This document shows, piece by piece, positions 51,573-63,796 of a stretch of 64,000 bases of DNA. Position 1 is the first letter of the stretch. Every line of letters begins with the position of its first letter. This stretch comes from Paraburkholderia unamae. Its GTDB lineage: Bacteria; Pseudomonadota; Gammaproteobacteria; Burkholderiales; Burkholderiaceae. The notes under the pieces are model-generated. The model was not told where the DNA came from, made no database searches, and worked only from the letters and a program-made list of their open reading frames with translations. The position numbers and the translations under genes are program-made. Where the stretch lies: NCBI RefSeq assembly GCF_003268775.1, contig NZ_QLSU01000006.1, positions 338,409 to 402,408 of the forward strand, read 5' to 3'.

Positions 51573-52490
51573 ATGTTCGCAACACCCGAGAAGTTGAAGG
51601 CCGAGATTTTCGCGCGCATTCCCGAGAAGTTTCATATGCGGGACCGGCATTGCGACTGGACGAGAACGCAGTTGCACGGCGCGCAGGCGCAACTCTTCAT
51701 TGAAGGGCCGTCGTTCGACCGCGACGGCAACCTCTGGGTCACGGATATTCCGTGGGGCCGTATTTTTCGCATCGACAAGACGGGCCATGTCGAGCTCGTG
51801 GTCGAGTACGACGGCGAGCCGAACGGGCTGAAGTTCCATCCCGACGGGCGCGCGTTCATTGCCGACTACCGGCGCGGCATCATGGTGCTGGACCCGCTGC
51901 GCGGCACGGTCGAGCCGTTGCTCGAGCGCGCGCGGCTCGAACGCTTCAAGGGCTGCAATGATCTGTTCTTCGCCTCGAACGGCGACCTGTATTTCACCGA
52001 CCAGGGGCAAACGGGGCTGCACGACCCGAGCGGCAGACTGTTCCGCCTGCGTGCTTCAGGGCAACTCGACCTCGTGCTGGAGGGCATTCCCAGCCCGAAC
52101 GGTCTCGTCCTCAATCTCGACGAAACCGCGGTCTATCTGGCTGTCACGCGCGACAACGCGATCTGGCGCGTGCCCTTGATGGCCGATGGCACCGCCACGA
52201 AGGTGGGCGTCTACATCCAGATGTCGGGCGGCGGCGGCCCCGACGGCATTGCGCTCGATGCGGCTGGCGGCCTCGCGGTCTGCCACGTCGGCTTCGGCGC
52301 GGTGTGGCTCTTTAGCCCGCGCGGCGAGCCGCTGTACCGCATCGATGCGCCGGAAGGGCTCGCAACTACCAATTGCGCCTACGGTGGAGACGGCAATCAT
52401 ACGCTCTACATGCTCGAATCGCGGACCGGCACGGTTTTCACCGCGCGCGTGCCCGTAGCCGGGCAGCCGATGTATTCGCATCGGCGTTGA
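51573..52490 (+). CDS. SMP-30/gluconolactonase-family protein (cassette 2, TRAP-linked)
   Basis: This 305-residue beta-propeller is a close paralogue of the protein at 36794. The same metal-ligand blocks appear: FIEGPSFDRDG, FKGCNDLFF, IPSPNGLVLNLDE and GPDGIALDAAGGLAVCHVG. The length is the same and there is no signal peptide. Its position directly behind DctM is kept in both cassettes, which argues that lactone hydrolysis is an integral step for the imported compound. Confidence 0.9.
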   Translation: MFATPEKLKAEIFARIPEKFHMRDRHCDWTRTQLHGAQAQLFIEGPSFDRDGNLWVTDIPWGRIFRIDKTGHVELVVEYDGEPNGLKFHPDGRAFIADYRRGIMVLDPLRGTVEPLLERARLERFKGCNDLFFASNGDLYFTDQGQTGLHDPSGRLFRLRASGQLDLVLEGIPSPNGLVLNLDETAVYLAVTRDNAIWRVPLMADGTATKVGVYIQMSGGGGPDGIALDAAGGLAVCHVGFGAVWLFSPRGEPLYRIDAPEGLATTNCAYGGDGNHTLYMLESRTGTVFTARVPVAGQPMYSHRR

Positions 52491-52554
52491 GCGCGCGGAG
52501 CCAGTGAGAGCGCCGCGCGGTCGGGCTGCTTGCGCGAAACAAGTAGAAGGGCAG

Positions 52555-53373
52555 ATGGACCTCGCAGACATGGTTGCCGTAGCGCCCGGCGCGCCCGGTG
52601 TGTCCTCGCGTTTCGGCACGCAGAGCCTCGCGCGCGGCATCAGGCTGATGCGGGTGATCGCGACGAGACCGCTGGTTGGCTGGAGACTGACCGACCTCGC
52701 CATTGCCTGCGATCAGGACAAGGCGACCGTGCGCCGCATGCTGGCCTGCCTCGTGGAGGAGCGGCTCGTCGAGCAGCGCGAGAGCGACCGCCGCTATCTG
52801 CCCGGACCGCTGATGTATGAGCTTGGGCTTGCGTTGCCGCAGCATGGCGCTTTCCAGCGGCGCGCGGAGGTCATTGTCGAGGACTTCGCTTCGCGCATGG
52901 GCGGCATTGCCCTGTTCCAGTTGCGCAGCGGCAGCGACTTCGTATGCAGCATTCGTGCGGGCACTGTGCAGATGACGGGGGCCATGGTCTATCCGGGCGG
53001 CCGCCGGCCGTTGTTCACTTCGGCCGGCGGCGTTGCGATCCTGCAAACCTTGCCGCCCGAAGAAGCCACGGCCGTTCTCATGGATAACGTGAATCAGGAG
53101 ATCAAGCGGCACGGCCCGGTGCGCCTCGCCTCGCTACAGAAAATGCGCGATCGCTCGGAGCGGCACGGGTTCGGCGTCAACTTCGGCTATGTCGTGCCGA
53201 ACTCCTATGCCTTTGCGGTTCCGGTACGCGGTTCGGATGGCCATGCATTTGGCGCGGTCTGCATCATTGGCACGCCCGAGGCTTACGGCGAAGAACGGCT
53301 CGACGACGTGCACGAGGCGTTGGTGGCCGTGCAGGCGCGCCTCGAAGCCGCGGCGCGCGAGTGCGGTCTGTGA
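52555..53373 (+). CDS. IclR-family regulator of hydroxy-acid cassette 2
   Basis: This 272-residue regulator has the winged helix VGWRLTDLAIACDQDKATVR and an effector domain with RRPLFTSAGGVAILQTLP and QEIKRHGPVRLASLQKM. It is a paralogue of the IclR proteins at 12610 and 31506. AAGGG is five bases before the chosen ATG. It lies downstream of the TRAP/SMP-30 genes, in the same direction, and before a muconolactone-isomerase-like gene. It or its paralogue at 31506 should bind the regulon motif. Confidence 0.92.
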   Translation: MDLADMVAVAPGAPGVSSRFGTQSLARGIRLMRVIATRPLVGWRLTDLAIACDQDKATVRRMLACLVEERLVEQRESDRRYLPGPLMYELGLALPQHGAFQRRAEVIVEDFASRMGGIALFQLRSGSDFVCSIRAGTVQMTGAMVYPGGRRPLFTSAGGVAILQTLPPEEATAVLMDNVNQEIKRHGPVRLASLQKMRDRSERHGFGVNFGYVVPNSYAFAVPVRGSDGHAFGAVCIIGTPEAYGEERLDDVHEALVAVQARLEAAARECGL

Positions 53374-53439
53374 GCGCACTGGGCGGAACGCCCCGGCACG
53401 AAAAATACCCGTTATTTTGATGAAAGCAAGGAGAAGGTG

Positions 53440-53715
53440 ATGCTTTATTACGTAGCAATGCAAATTAATATTCCGGAGACGCTCGATGCCGAACGGGTCG
53501 AGACGATCAAGGCCGCGGAGCGCTCACGGGCGATCGAGATTCAGGAAACGGGCAAGTGGCCGCATCTATGGCGCGTAGTCGGCCAATACGCCAATGTCAG
53601 CATCTTTGATGTCGAAAGCAACGACGAGCTGCATCAACTGCTGTCGTCGCTGCCGCTTTTTCCGTATATGTCGATTCAGGTCACACCGCTCTCGCGTCAT
53701 CCCGCGGCCATCTGA
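53440..53715 (+). CDS. Muconolactone delta-isomerase (CatC)-family protein
   Basis: This 91-residue protein matches CatC almost throughout: MLYYVAMQINIP at the start, GKWPHLWRVVGQY, VFD-type FDVESNDELHQLLSSLPLFPYM and a RHP ending. CatC moves the double bond of muconolactone in catechol breakdown and forms decamers. GGAG is six bases before the ATG at 53440. No catA or catB gene is in the window, so it may act on another unsaturated lactone handled by the adjacent SMP-30 lactonase. Confidence 0.9.
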   Translation: MLYYVAMQINIPETLDAERVETIKAAERSRAIEIQETGKWPHLWRVVGQYANVSIFDVESNDELHQLLSSLPLFPYMSIQVTPLSRHPAAI

Positions 53716-53748
53716 CGTTCCCGCCGCCGCACGCACGCATTTCCGGTG

Positions 53749-53766
53749 CACAGCGGCTGCGCTGTG
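53749..53766 (+). terminator. Weak hairpin after the CatC-like gene
   Basis: CACAGCG and CGCTGTG form a perfect 7-bp stem with a GCTG loop, 33 bases beyond the stop. No U-run follows, so this is only a candidate terminator. It is in the 430-base gap 53716-54145, which also holds the inverted repeat at 53931. Confidence 0.35.
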
Positions 53767-53930
53767 GCGCTTGCCTTGACTGGCGCCTCCGCGTTTCGTA
53801 GTGGTGGAGGGATTCGCCTCTACACGAGCGCGATGCAAGGCGGGTGTGCTGGACGGTGTGGCGGCCATTCTGGCACCGAAAGCTGAGCCATCCTTTGCCC
53901 ACCTCGATCTGGATCTGTGATGGCCTCCAG

Positions 53931-53967
53931 ATTTCAAAACTGCAATCTCCGGCGTCAAATTTGAAAT
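53931..53967. promoter_or_regulatory. Inverted repeat upstream of the small ORF and pyc
   Basis: ATTTCAAA (53931-53938) and TTTGAAAT (53960-53967) are exact inverses 21 bases apart; the right arm lies in the palindrome TCAAATTTGA. The stretch is AT-rich against a GC-rich background, about 180 bases before the ORF at 54146. It is a likely promoter or operator region, with no assigned regulator. Confidence 0.4.
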
Positions 53968-54145
53968 ATCCAGGTGCTGTGGCGGAACGTTCAGGCTGCC
54001 TGGAATGAAGCTTTTCCTTGTGTGGCATGGATTGGCGCGCGTCTTGCTTAAAGGACCGCCACCGCACCACGCGGAAAGTCGCGAAATCGTCGCCTGTCTT
54101 CAACGGAGCGGTTGCCGACACAGAACCATCAGTGAGGAGACAAAC

Positions 54146-54340
54146 ATGAACGATAGCGAAGCAGCCGTGCGATTGGCGCGCGCAAGCCGAACGGCGCCAT
54201 CAGCGCTGGAGAGCAGCCCGGGCGGTGATTGCCGCCGCAGTTGCACGCGCCACCCCGCGAACTGGGCGTGGGCAACCTTGTACAACCAATACGACTGGAT
54301 GGATGTGCACACGCTCTCCGGCGAGTTAGACCCGCTCTGA
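54146..54340 (+). CDS. Small protein of unknown function (64 residues)
   Basis: I do not recognise this family. A strong Shine-Dalgarno (GAGGAG) is six bases before the ATG, and third-position G/C is about three quarters, both in favour of a real gene. The N-terminal half is polar with Arg, Ser and two Cys (GGDCRRSCTRH). The C-terminal part is rich in Trp and Tyr and acidic (NWAWATLYNQYDW, then a GELDPL ending). There is no signal peptide or membrane helix. It lies 142 bases before pyruvate carboxylase in the same direction. Confidence 0.5.
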   Translation: MNDSEAAVRLARASRTAPSALESSPGGDCRRSCTRHPANWAWATLYNQYDWMDVHTLSGELDPL

Positions 54341-54482
54341 GACGCCGCGCGTCGCCTCGACACGTCCAACGCCCGGCGCGCTCCACACCGGCCATCTCCT
54401 TCGACAGCACTGCGGAGTGCGGCCGGGCCCGCCAATCCATCGTCATCACCTCGCTCGCCCGGCTCGGCGCGAGCCATACACC

Positions 54483-57400
54483 ATGACTTACGCCCCTATC
54501 AAATCGCTGCTCATTGCCAACCGCTCCGAGATCGCCATCCGTGTGATGCGTGCCGCAGCGGAGCTGGACATTCGCACGGTCGCCATCTATTCGAAGGAAG
54601 ACCGTCTCGCGCTGCATCGCTTCAAGTCCGACGAAAGCTACCTGGTCGGAGAGGGCAAGAAGCCCCTTGCGGCTTATCTCGACATTGACGACGTGCTGCG
54701 CATCGCGAGGCAGGCAAACGTTGACGCGATCCATCCCGGCTATGGCTTTCTCTCCGAGAATCCGGAGTTCGCCCAGGCGGTGATCGATGCGGGCATGCGC
54801 TGGGTCGGCCCGGCTCCCGAGGTGATGCGCATGCTCGGCAACAAGGTCGCGGCGCGTAACGCGGCGGTGGCGGCCGGCGTACCGGTGATGCCGGCTTCCG
54901 ATCCCTTGCCGCACGACCTTGAACAATGCAAGCGCCTCGCCGCGCAAATCGGCTACCCGTTGATGCTCAAGGCGAGCTGGGGCGGCGGCGGCCGCGGCAT
55001 GCGCGTGCTGGAAAGCGAGCAGGATCTCGCCACGTCGATTGCCGCCGCGCGCCGCGAAGCGCTTGCCGCATTCGGCAATGACGAAGTCTATGTCGAGAAA
55101 CTGGTGCGCAACGCACGCCATGTGGAAGTGCAGGTGCTCGGCGACGCGCACGGCAATCTCGTGCATCTCCACGAACGCGACTGCACGGTGCAGCGGCGCA
55201 ACCAGAAAGTCGTCGAACGGGCGCCCGCGCCCTACCTCGATCCCGCGGGCCGCGCCGAACTCTGCGAAGCGGCACTGCGCCTGATGCGCGCGGTCGGCTA
55301 CACGCATGCGGGCACGGTGGAGTTCCTCATGGACGCCGACACCGGCCGGTTCTATTTCATCGAGGTGAATCCACGGATTCAGGTCGAGCACACGGTGACG
55401 GAAATGATCACCGGCGTCGATATCGTCAAGGCGCAGATCCGCATCACGGAGGGCGGCCGCATCGGCCTCATCGAAGACAGCGTGCATGAAACCGGTGCCG
55501 TTGCCGAGCGCGCGGCGGGCGTGCCCGCACAGGCCGACATTCCGCTGAACGGCCATGCGCTGCAATGCCGGATCACGACCGAAGATCCCGACAATGGCTT
55601 CCTGCCCGACTATGGGCGCTTGTCCGCATACCGCAGCGCATCGGGTTTCGGCGTGCGTCTCGACGCAGGCACGGCCTATGGCGGCGCGGAAATCACCCCT
55701 TACTACGATTCACTGCTGGTCAAGGTGACAACGTGGGCGCCGACGGCCGTCGAATCGATTCGACGCATGGATCGTGCGCTGCGCGAGTTCCGCATTCGCG
55801 GCGTGGCGTCGAACCTGCAATTCCTCGAAAACGTCATCAACCATCCGGCCTTCGGGCGGGCAGAGGTGACCACCCGATTCATCGATCGCACGCCCGAGCT
55901 GCTCGCCTTTGCGAAACGGCGCGACCGCGCCACCAAGCTGCTGCGCTATCTCGGCGAGACCAGTGTCAACGGTCATCCGGAGATGGCGGGCCGCTCGCTG
56001 CCCGCGCTGCCGCTGTCGAAGCCGGTGCTGCCTTGCGTGAACACGGGCGTGCCGTTGCCAAAGGGCACGCGTGACCGTCTGCGCGAGCTTGGCGCGGACC
56101 GTTTTGCGAAGTGGATGCTGGATCAGAAACAAGTGCTTCTGACCGACACCACGATGCGCGACGCACACCAGTCGCTGTTCGCAACCCGCATGCGAACTGC
56201 CGACATGCTGCCGATCGCGCCGTTCTACGCGCGCGAACTTCCGCAGCTATTTTCAATGGAGTGCTGGGGCGGGGCGACGTTCGATGTGGCGCTGCGCTTT
56301 CTCAAGGAAGACCCGTGGCAACGCCTCGCGCAATTGCGCGAACGGGTGCCCAATATCCTCTTCCAGATGCTGCTGCGCGGCTCGAATGCTGTCGGCTACA
56401 CGAACTACGCGGACAACGTTGTGCGCTTTTTCGTGCAGCAGGCGGCGGTTGCGGGCGTAGACGTGTTCCGCGTATTCGATTCGCTGAACTGGGTGCGCAA
56501 CATGCGCGTAGCGATCGACGCGGTACGCGAGAGCGGCGCGCTGTGCGAAGGTGCGATCTGCTATACCGGCGATGTGTTTGACCAAGCCCGTCCGAAGTAT
56601 GACCTGAAATACTACGTGGGGATCGCACGCGAACTCCAGCAAGCCGGGGTGCACATTCTCGGCATCAAGGACATGGCGGGCATTTGCCGACCGCAGGCCG
56701 CCGCGGCGCTCGTGAAAGCGCTCAAGGAGGAGACCGGCTTGCCGGTGCATTTCCATACGCATGACACGAGCGGCATTTCGGCGGCTTCGGCGCTCGCCGC
56801 GATCGAGGCAGGCTGCGACGCAGTCGATGGCGCGCTCGACGCCATGAGCGGGCTGACGTCGCAGCCCAATCTTTCCAGTATCGCGGCCGCGCTGAGCGGC
56901 AGCGAGCGCGATCCGGGGCTCAGCCTCGAACGGCTGCATGAAGCGTCGATGTACTGGGAAGGCGTGCGCCGCTACTACGCACCGTTCGAATCGGACATCC
57001 GCAGCGGCACCGCCGACGTGTACCGTCACGAGATGCCGGGCGGGCAGTACACGAATTTGCGCGAGCAGGCGCGCTCGCTTGGCATCGAGCATCGCTGGAC
57101 CGAAGTGTCGCGCGCTTACGCCGATGTAAACCGGATGTTCGGCGATATCGTGAAGGTGACGCCCACCTCCAAGGTGGTGGGCGACATGGCGCTCATGATG
57201 GTGGCGAACGACCTGAGTGCTGCCGACGTGCGCGACGCGGCGAAGGACATTGCGTTTCCGGAGTCGGTCGTGTCTCTCTTCAAGGGCGAGCTTGGCTTCC
57301 CGCCCGACGGCTTCCCCGCGGACTTGTCGCGCAAGGTCCTGCGCGGTGAACCCCCCGCGCCTTACCGGCCTGGCGACCAGCTTGCCGCGGTCGATCTGGC

Positions 57401-57995
57401 CGCGGCGCGCGCGCAGGGCGAGGCGGCCTGCGAGCATCCGCTCGACGACCGGCAACTGGCTTCGTACCTGATGTACCCGAAGCAGACGGCTGACTACCAT
57501 GCGCACCTGCGGACGTATAGCGACACGTCGGTCCTGCCGACGCCGGCGTTCCTCTATGGCCTGCAACAGCAGGAGGAGATCGCCGTCGACATCGACGCGG
57601 GCAAGACGCTGCTCGTCTCGCTCCAGGGCCAGCACGCGGACGGTGACGAGGGCATGGTGAAGGTCCAGTTCGAACTGAATGGCCAATCGCGCACGACGAC
57701 CGTCGAGCAGCGCCGCGCCGCGCAGGCGTCCGCGGTACGCAATGGCCGGGCAGTCGCCGATCCGGAGAACCCGCTGCATGTCGCCGCGCCGATGCCTGGC
57801 TCCGTGGTGACCGTGGCGGTTCAGCCCGGGCAACGCGTTGCCGCCGGCAGCACGCTGATCGCGCTGGAGGCCATGAAGATGGAGACGCATATCGCGGCTG
57901 AGCGCGACTGCGTGATCGCCGCCGTGCACGTCCAGGCAGGGGATCGTGTTGCCGCGAAGGATCTGCTCATCGAACTACGGGAAGCGGGCGGTTGA
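54483..57995 (+). CDS. pyc: Pyruvate carboxylase
   Basis: This 1170-residue single-chain biotin enzyme makes oxaloacetate from pyruvate, bicarbonate and ATP. The biotin carboxylase domain (residues 1 to about 470) has GYGFLSENPEFAQAV, the Gly-rich ATP loop KASWGGGGRGMRVL and EVNPRIQVEHTVTE. The carboxyltransferase domain has DTTMRDAHQSLFATRMRT (about residue 555) and the metal-binding HFHTHDTSG. The C-terminal biotin carrier domain has EAMKMETHI with biotinyl Lys1132. Length is normal for the alpha4 type. It converges on a tartrate/glycerate operon ending in pyruvate kinase and enolase, for which it would give an anaplerotic outlet. Confidence 0.97.
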   Translation: MTYAPIKSLLIANRSEIAIRVMRAAAELDIRTVAIYSKEDRLALHRFKSDESYLVGEGKKPLAAYLDIDDVLRIARQANVDAIHPGYGFLSENPEFAQAVIDAGMRWVGPAPEVMRMLGNKVAARNAAVAAGVPVMPASDPLPHDLEQCKRLAAQIGYPLMLKASWGGGGRGMRVLESEQDLATSIAAARREALAAFGNDEVYVEKLVRNARHVEVQVLGDAHGNLVHLHERDCTVQRRNQKVVERAPAPYLDPAGRAELCEAALRLMRAVGYTHAGTVEFLMDADTGRFYFIEVNPRIQVEHTVTEMITGVDIVKAQIRITEGGRIGLIEDSVHETGAVAERAAGVPAQADIPLNGHALQCRITTEDPDNGFLPDYGRLSAYRSASGFGVRLDAGTAYGGAEITPYYDSLLVKVTTWAPTAVESIRRMDRALREFRIRGVASNLQFLENVINHPAFGRAEVTTRFIDRTPELLAFAKRRDRATKLLRYLGETSVNGHPEMAGRSLPALPLSKPVLPCVNTGVPLPKGTRDRLRELGADRFAKWMLDQKQVLLTDTTMRDAHQSLFATRMRTADMLPIAPFYARELPQLFSMECWGGATFDVALRFLKEDPWQRLAQLRERVPNILFQMLLRGSNAVGYTNYADNVVRFFVQQAAVAGVDVFRVFDSLNWVRNMRVAIDAVRESGALCEGAICYTGDVFDQARPKYDLKYYVGIARELQQAGVHILGIKDMAGICRPQAAAALVKALKEETGLPVHFHTHDTSGISAASALAAIEAGCDAVDGALDAMSGLTSQPNLSSIAAALSGSERDPGLSLERLHEASMYWEGVRRYYAPFESDIRSGTADVYRHEMPGGQYTNLREQARSLGIEHRWTEVSRAYADVNRMFGDIVKVTPTSKVVGDMALMMVANDLSAADVRDAAKDIAFPESVVSLFKGELGFPPDGFPADLSRKVLRGEPPAPYRPGDQLAAVDLAAARAQGEAACEHPLDDRQLASYLMYPKQTADYHAHLRTYSDTSVLPTPAFLYGLQQQEEIAVDIDAGKTLLVSLQGQHADGDEGMVKVQFELNGQSRTTTVEQRRAAQASAVRNGRAVADPENPLHVAAPMPGSVVTVAVQPGQRVAAGSTLIALEAMKMETHIAAERDCVIAAVHVQAGDRVAAKDLLIELREAGG

Positions 57996-58111
57996 GAGAA
58001 CACTTTTCGTGTGTGGGGTGGTGGCTCGTGATCAGGGCGGTGTTTTCATAACGCCCGGCACCAACGTGCCCGATTTCGGGATGCCGCCACCGCTCCCGTC
58101 GATCTGGAACC

Positions 58112-58143
58112 GGACTGTCGTGGCGTCCACGCTCCGACAGTCC
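58112..58143. terminator. Hairpin between convergent pyc and MFS genes
   Basis: GGACTGTCG (58112-58120) and CGACAGTCC (58135-58143) form a perfect 9-bp stem around 14 bases, 10 bases past the MFS stop and 116 past the pyc stop. There is no U-tract on either side. Its position suits a shared bidirectional terminator. Confidence 0.45.
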
Positions 58144-58153
58144 AGCGTTCACC

Positions 58154-59470
58154 TCAATGATCGTGCCTAACCTGGCTGATAAGAGGTTGCTGACTTGCCT
58201 TTCGGCTCAGCAGCAGCGTCATGACGGCGGAAACCGCGAGCGTCGCCGCGACGACATAGAGCCCAAGCGTGTAGCTGCCCGTCATGCCTTTCAGCCACCC
58301 AATCACGGCCGGGCCCACAAAGCCGCCGAGATTGCCGATGGAGTTGATCGACGCGATGCCCGCCGCGGCGCCCGCACCCGAAAGAAATAGGCTCGGCATG
58401 GCCCAAAGCGGAGCCTTTGCGGCACTGATGCCAACGTTCACGACAGTCAGTGCGAGCACGATCATCAGCGCCGTATTGGCTTGGCCTGCAAGAACGAATG
58501 CCAGGCATGCAAGCACGCAAGGGATGACCACGTGCCAGGTGCGTTCACCCGTGCGGTCGGAGTGTCGCGCCCAAAGAACCATGACGACGATGGCGATGAG
58601 GCTGGGAATGGCGTTGATGAGCCCCGTTTGCAGTGAGTTGAAGCCGAACTGGCCGATCATCAGCGGGGCCCAGAGACCGAGCGTGTAGAGCCCGGCAGAC
58701 GTGCCGAAATAGATCAGCGCAAGCGCGAGCACACGAGGATCGAGCAGCGCCTTGAGCGCGCCAGTCGTGTGGCCCGCGTGACTTTCACGGAGATCCGCTT
58801 CCTCCTTTAACCTGGCGATGAGCCAGTCACGTTCTTCCGCGTGCAGCCAGGTCGCTTGCCTTGGCGAGTCGATCAGACGCTTGAGGACCACGAAGCCGAG
58901 CACCACGGCCGGAACGGCCTCGATGATGTAAAGAAGCTGCCAGTCAGCAAGACCGAACATCGGCGGCAGTTGCATGATGGCGCCCGAGACCGGCGAGCCG
59001 AGCGCGGTGGACAGCGGCGCCGCTGCCATGAACCAGGCTGCCGCTACGGCGCGTTGCTTCGTCGGAAACCAGAGGCTCAGATAGAGAATGATGCCGGGGA
59101 AGAAGCCGGCTTCCGCCACGCCGAGCAGGAAACGCAGGACATAAAAGCTGGTCGGGCCGGATACGAAGGCCGAGGCGGCCGACACGATGCCCCACGTGAT
59201 CATGACTCGCGCAATCCATATCCGCGCGCCCACGCGATGCAGGATGAGATTGGACGGCACCTCGAACAGGAAGTAGCCGACGAAGAACAAACCACCGCCT
59301 AGTCCGAACGCAGCCGGCGAAAGTCCGATGTCCTTGTTCATCGTCATCGCCGCGAAGCCGACATTGACGCGGTCGAGAAAGCTGACGAAGTAGAGCAGCA
59401 TCACGAACGGAATGATGCGCCACATGAGCTTGCGGGATACCCGGGATTCGAGATCCTGATCTGAGTGCAT
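58154..59470 (-). CDS. MFS transporter, anion:cation symporter family (TtuB-like)
   Basis: This 438-residue inner-membrane importer with 12 helices has the ACS-family helix 1 block LLYFVSFLDRVNVGFAAMTM, FEVPSNLILHRVGARIWIAR and GVAEAGFFPGIILYLSLWFP. ACS members carry tartrate, phthalate, glucarate or other organic anions. AAGGAGGAGACA is directly before the ATG at 59470; the frame opens nine codons earlier. It is the last gene of the minus-strand operon with enolase, pyruvate kinase, glycerate kinase and tartrate dehydrogenase, so tartrate or a related sugar acid is the best guess for its cargo. Confidence 0.92.
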   Translation of the reverse strand: MHSDQDLESRVSRKLMWRIIPFVMLLYFVSFLDRVNVGFAAMTMNKDIGLSPAAFGLGGGLFFVGYFLFEVPSNLILHRVGARIWIARVMITWGIVSAASAFVSGPTSFYVLRFLLGVAEAGFFPGIILYLSLWFPTKQRAVAAAWFMAAAPLSTALGSPVSGAIMQLPPMFGLADWQLLYIIEAVPAVVLGFVVLKRLIDSPRQATWLHAEERDWLIARLKEEADLRESHAGHTTGALKALLDPRVLALALIYFGTSAGLYTLGLWAPLMIGQFGFNSLQTGLINAIPSLIAIVVMVLWARHSDRTGERTWHVVIPCVLACLAFVLAGQANTALMIVLALTVVNVGISAAKAPLWAMPSLFLSGAGAAAGIASINSIGNLGGFVGPAVIGWLKGMTGSYTLGLYVVAATLAVSAVMTLLLSRKASQQPLISQVRHDH

Positions 59471-59552
59471 TGTCTCCTCCTTGAAAGGAAGTCGCACCGG
59501 TTGTTTGAACGCGTTGTGGCGGTGCGGTGGTGGAATGGCGAGAAAACCGTGG

Positions 59553-62272
<2,720 letters not shown>

Positions 62273-62284
62273 GACGAGGGTTCC

Positions 62285-63601
62285 TTAAGCCGTGGCGGTT
62301 TCGCCGCCGATATAGATCGCACGAAAGTCGTTGACGTTGGTGTGGGTCGGGCCGGTGACGAGCGAGTCGCCGAGCGCCTGGAAGAAGCCGTGGCCGTCGT
62401 TGTTGTCGAGGCTGGCGGCCGGGTCGATTCCGGCGGCGCGCGCACGGGCAAGCGTGTCGGGCGCGAGGCGCGCGCCCGCGATGTCTTCCTGACCGTCAAC
62501 GCCGTCGGTGTCGCCGGCAAGCGCGTGGATTTGAGGCAGACCGTTCAGGGCAAGCCCGAGCGAAAGCAGGAACTCGACATTGCGCCCGCCGCGACCCGTG
62601 CCGCGCACGGTCACCGTGGTCTCGCCGCCGGAGAGCAGAATGCAAGGTGTCCTGAATGGCTGGCCGCGCTGTGCGATTTGCCTGGCGATGCCCGCCATGA
62701 CCGTGCCGACTTCGCGGGCCTCGCCTTCAATCGAATCGCCGAGAATATGCACGTCGACGCCTTGCTTCGCGGCGCATTGCGCGGCGGCTTCGAGCGCCAT
62801 TTGCGGCGTGGCGATGAAATGAGATTCAACGCGCGACAGCCTGGCGTCGCCGGGTTTGAGTGTTTCCAGTTCAGCGGACTTTAGTTGTGCGCGCAATGGA
62901 TTCGGCACGTCGATCGCGTAGCGCTCGAGAATGGCGAGTGCGTCGGCGCAGGTCGTCGCGTCGGGCACGGTCGGTCCGGAGGCGACGTCGGCGGCGCTGT
63001 CTGCGGGGACGTCGGAGATGATCAGGTTGACGACGCGCGCGGGATGGCACGCGGCCGCGAGACGGCCGCCCTTGATCGCGGAAAGATGGCGGCGCACGCA
63101 GTTCATTTCGGCGATGGTCGCGCCGCTCGCGAGCAGCGCGCGGTTGATGGCCTGCTTCGCTTCGAGCGTGAGGCCGGGCGCCGGCAGGGGCAGCAGTGCG
63201 GAGCCGCCGCCCGAAATCAGGCAGATCACGAGATCGTCTTCGCTCAGTCCCGAGACGCATTCGAGCATGCGCTGCGCCGCGCGCAAACCGGCTTCGTCGG
63301 GCACCGGATGCGCGGCTTCGACGACCTCGATGCGCTCGCACGGCACGCCATAGCCGTAGCGCGTGACGACGAGGCCTTCGAGCGGTCCATGCCAGTGCGC
63401 TTCGAGCGCGCGAGCCATGGCGGCGGACGCCTTGCCGGCGCCGATCACGAGCGTCTTGCCGCGCGGCGGCTCGGGCAGGAAGGCACGCACGCGCAATTCG
63501 GGCTGGGCGACGGCCACGGCGGCGGTGAACATGTCTTCGAGTAGCCGGGGGATGTCGACTGGGGCGGCCCCGCGCGGCGAGGTGGGGGAACGGCTTTGCA
63601 T
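62285..63601 (-). CDS. ttuD: Glycerate 2-kinase / hydroxypyruvate reductase-like (TtuD, MOFRL family)
   Basis: This 438-residue enzyme would phosphorylate D-glycerate to 2-phosphoglycerate. Older names call the family hydroxypyruvate reductase. The N-terminal DUF4147 domain has VIGAGKASAAMARALE and LISGGGSALLPLPAPG. MNCVRRHLSAIKGGRLA follows. The C-terminal MOFRL domain has GRGGRNVEFLLSLGLAL and AGDTDGVDGQEDIAGA. The ATG at 63601 lacks a good ribosome site. A GTG at 63655 has AAGGAG three bases before it and would add 18 residues, so the start is open. Its product feeds the enolase encoded two genes on. Confidence 0.92.
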   Translation of the reverse strand: MQSRSPTSPRGAAPVDIPRLLEDMFTAAVAVAQPELRVRAFLPEPPRGKTLVIGAGKASAAMARALEAHWHGPLEGLVVTRYGYGVPCERIEVVEAAHPVPDEAGLRAAQRMLECVSGLSEDDLVICLISGGGSALLPLPAPGLTLEAKQAINRALLASGATIAEMNCVRRHLSAIKGGRLAAACHPARVVNLIISDVPADSAADVASGPTVPDATTCADALAILERYAIDVPNPLRAQLKSAELETLKPGDARLSRVESHFIATPQMALEAAAQCAAKQGVDVHILGDSIEGEAREVGTVMAGIARQIAQRGQPFRTPCILLSGGETTVTVRGTGRGGRNVEFLLSLGLALNGLPQIHALAGDTDGVDGQEDIAGARLAPDTLARARAAGIDPAASLDNNDGHGFFQALGDSLVTGPTHTNVNDFRAIYIGGETATA

Positions 63602-63690
63602 GTGCGGTTCAGGCCTCGAAAGCGTGCATGGGGAGGGCGGGGAGGCAGGACACACGGTCTCCTTCGTTTCTTGAGGGCGAGCGTCACCAC

Positions 63691-63710
63691 GACGGCGCGT
63701 GCGCCGTCGA
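63691..63710. other. GC-rich hairpin between ttuD and the tartrate dehydrogenase gene
   Basis: CGACGGCGC and GCGCCGTCG are exact inverses separated by GT, in the 195-base gap between the two minus-strand genes. No U-run follows. It may be an mRNA processing or stability element between cistrons, or part of an operator. Confidence 0.4.
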
Positions 63711-63796
63711 ATCGCGGTGAGGGGGGAGCCGTCGCCGCTGACGGTGGCGCTGCGCTAGCGCGCGCCCGTCAGGGCGAAGACAGGATGCGGTGCCGC

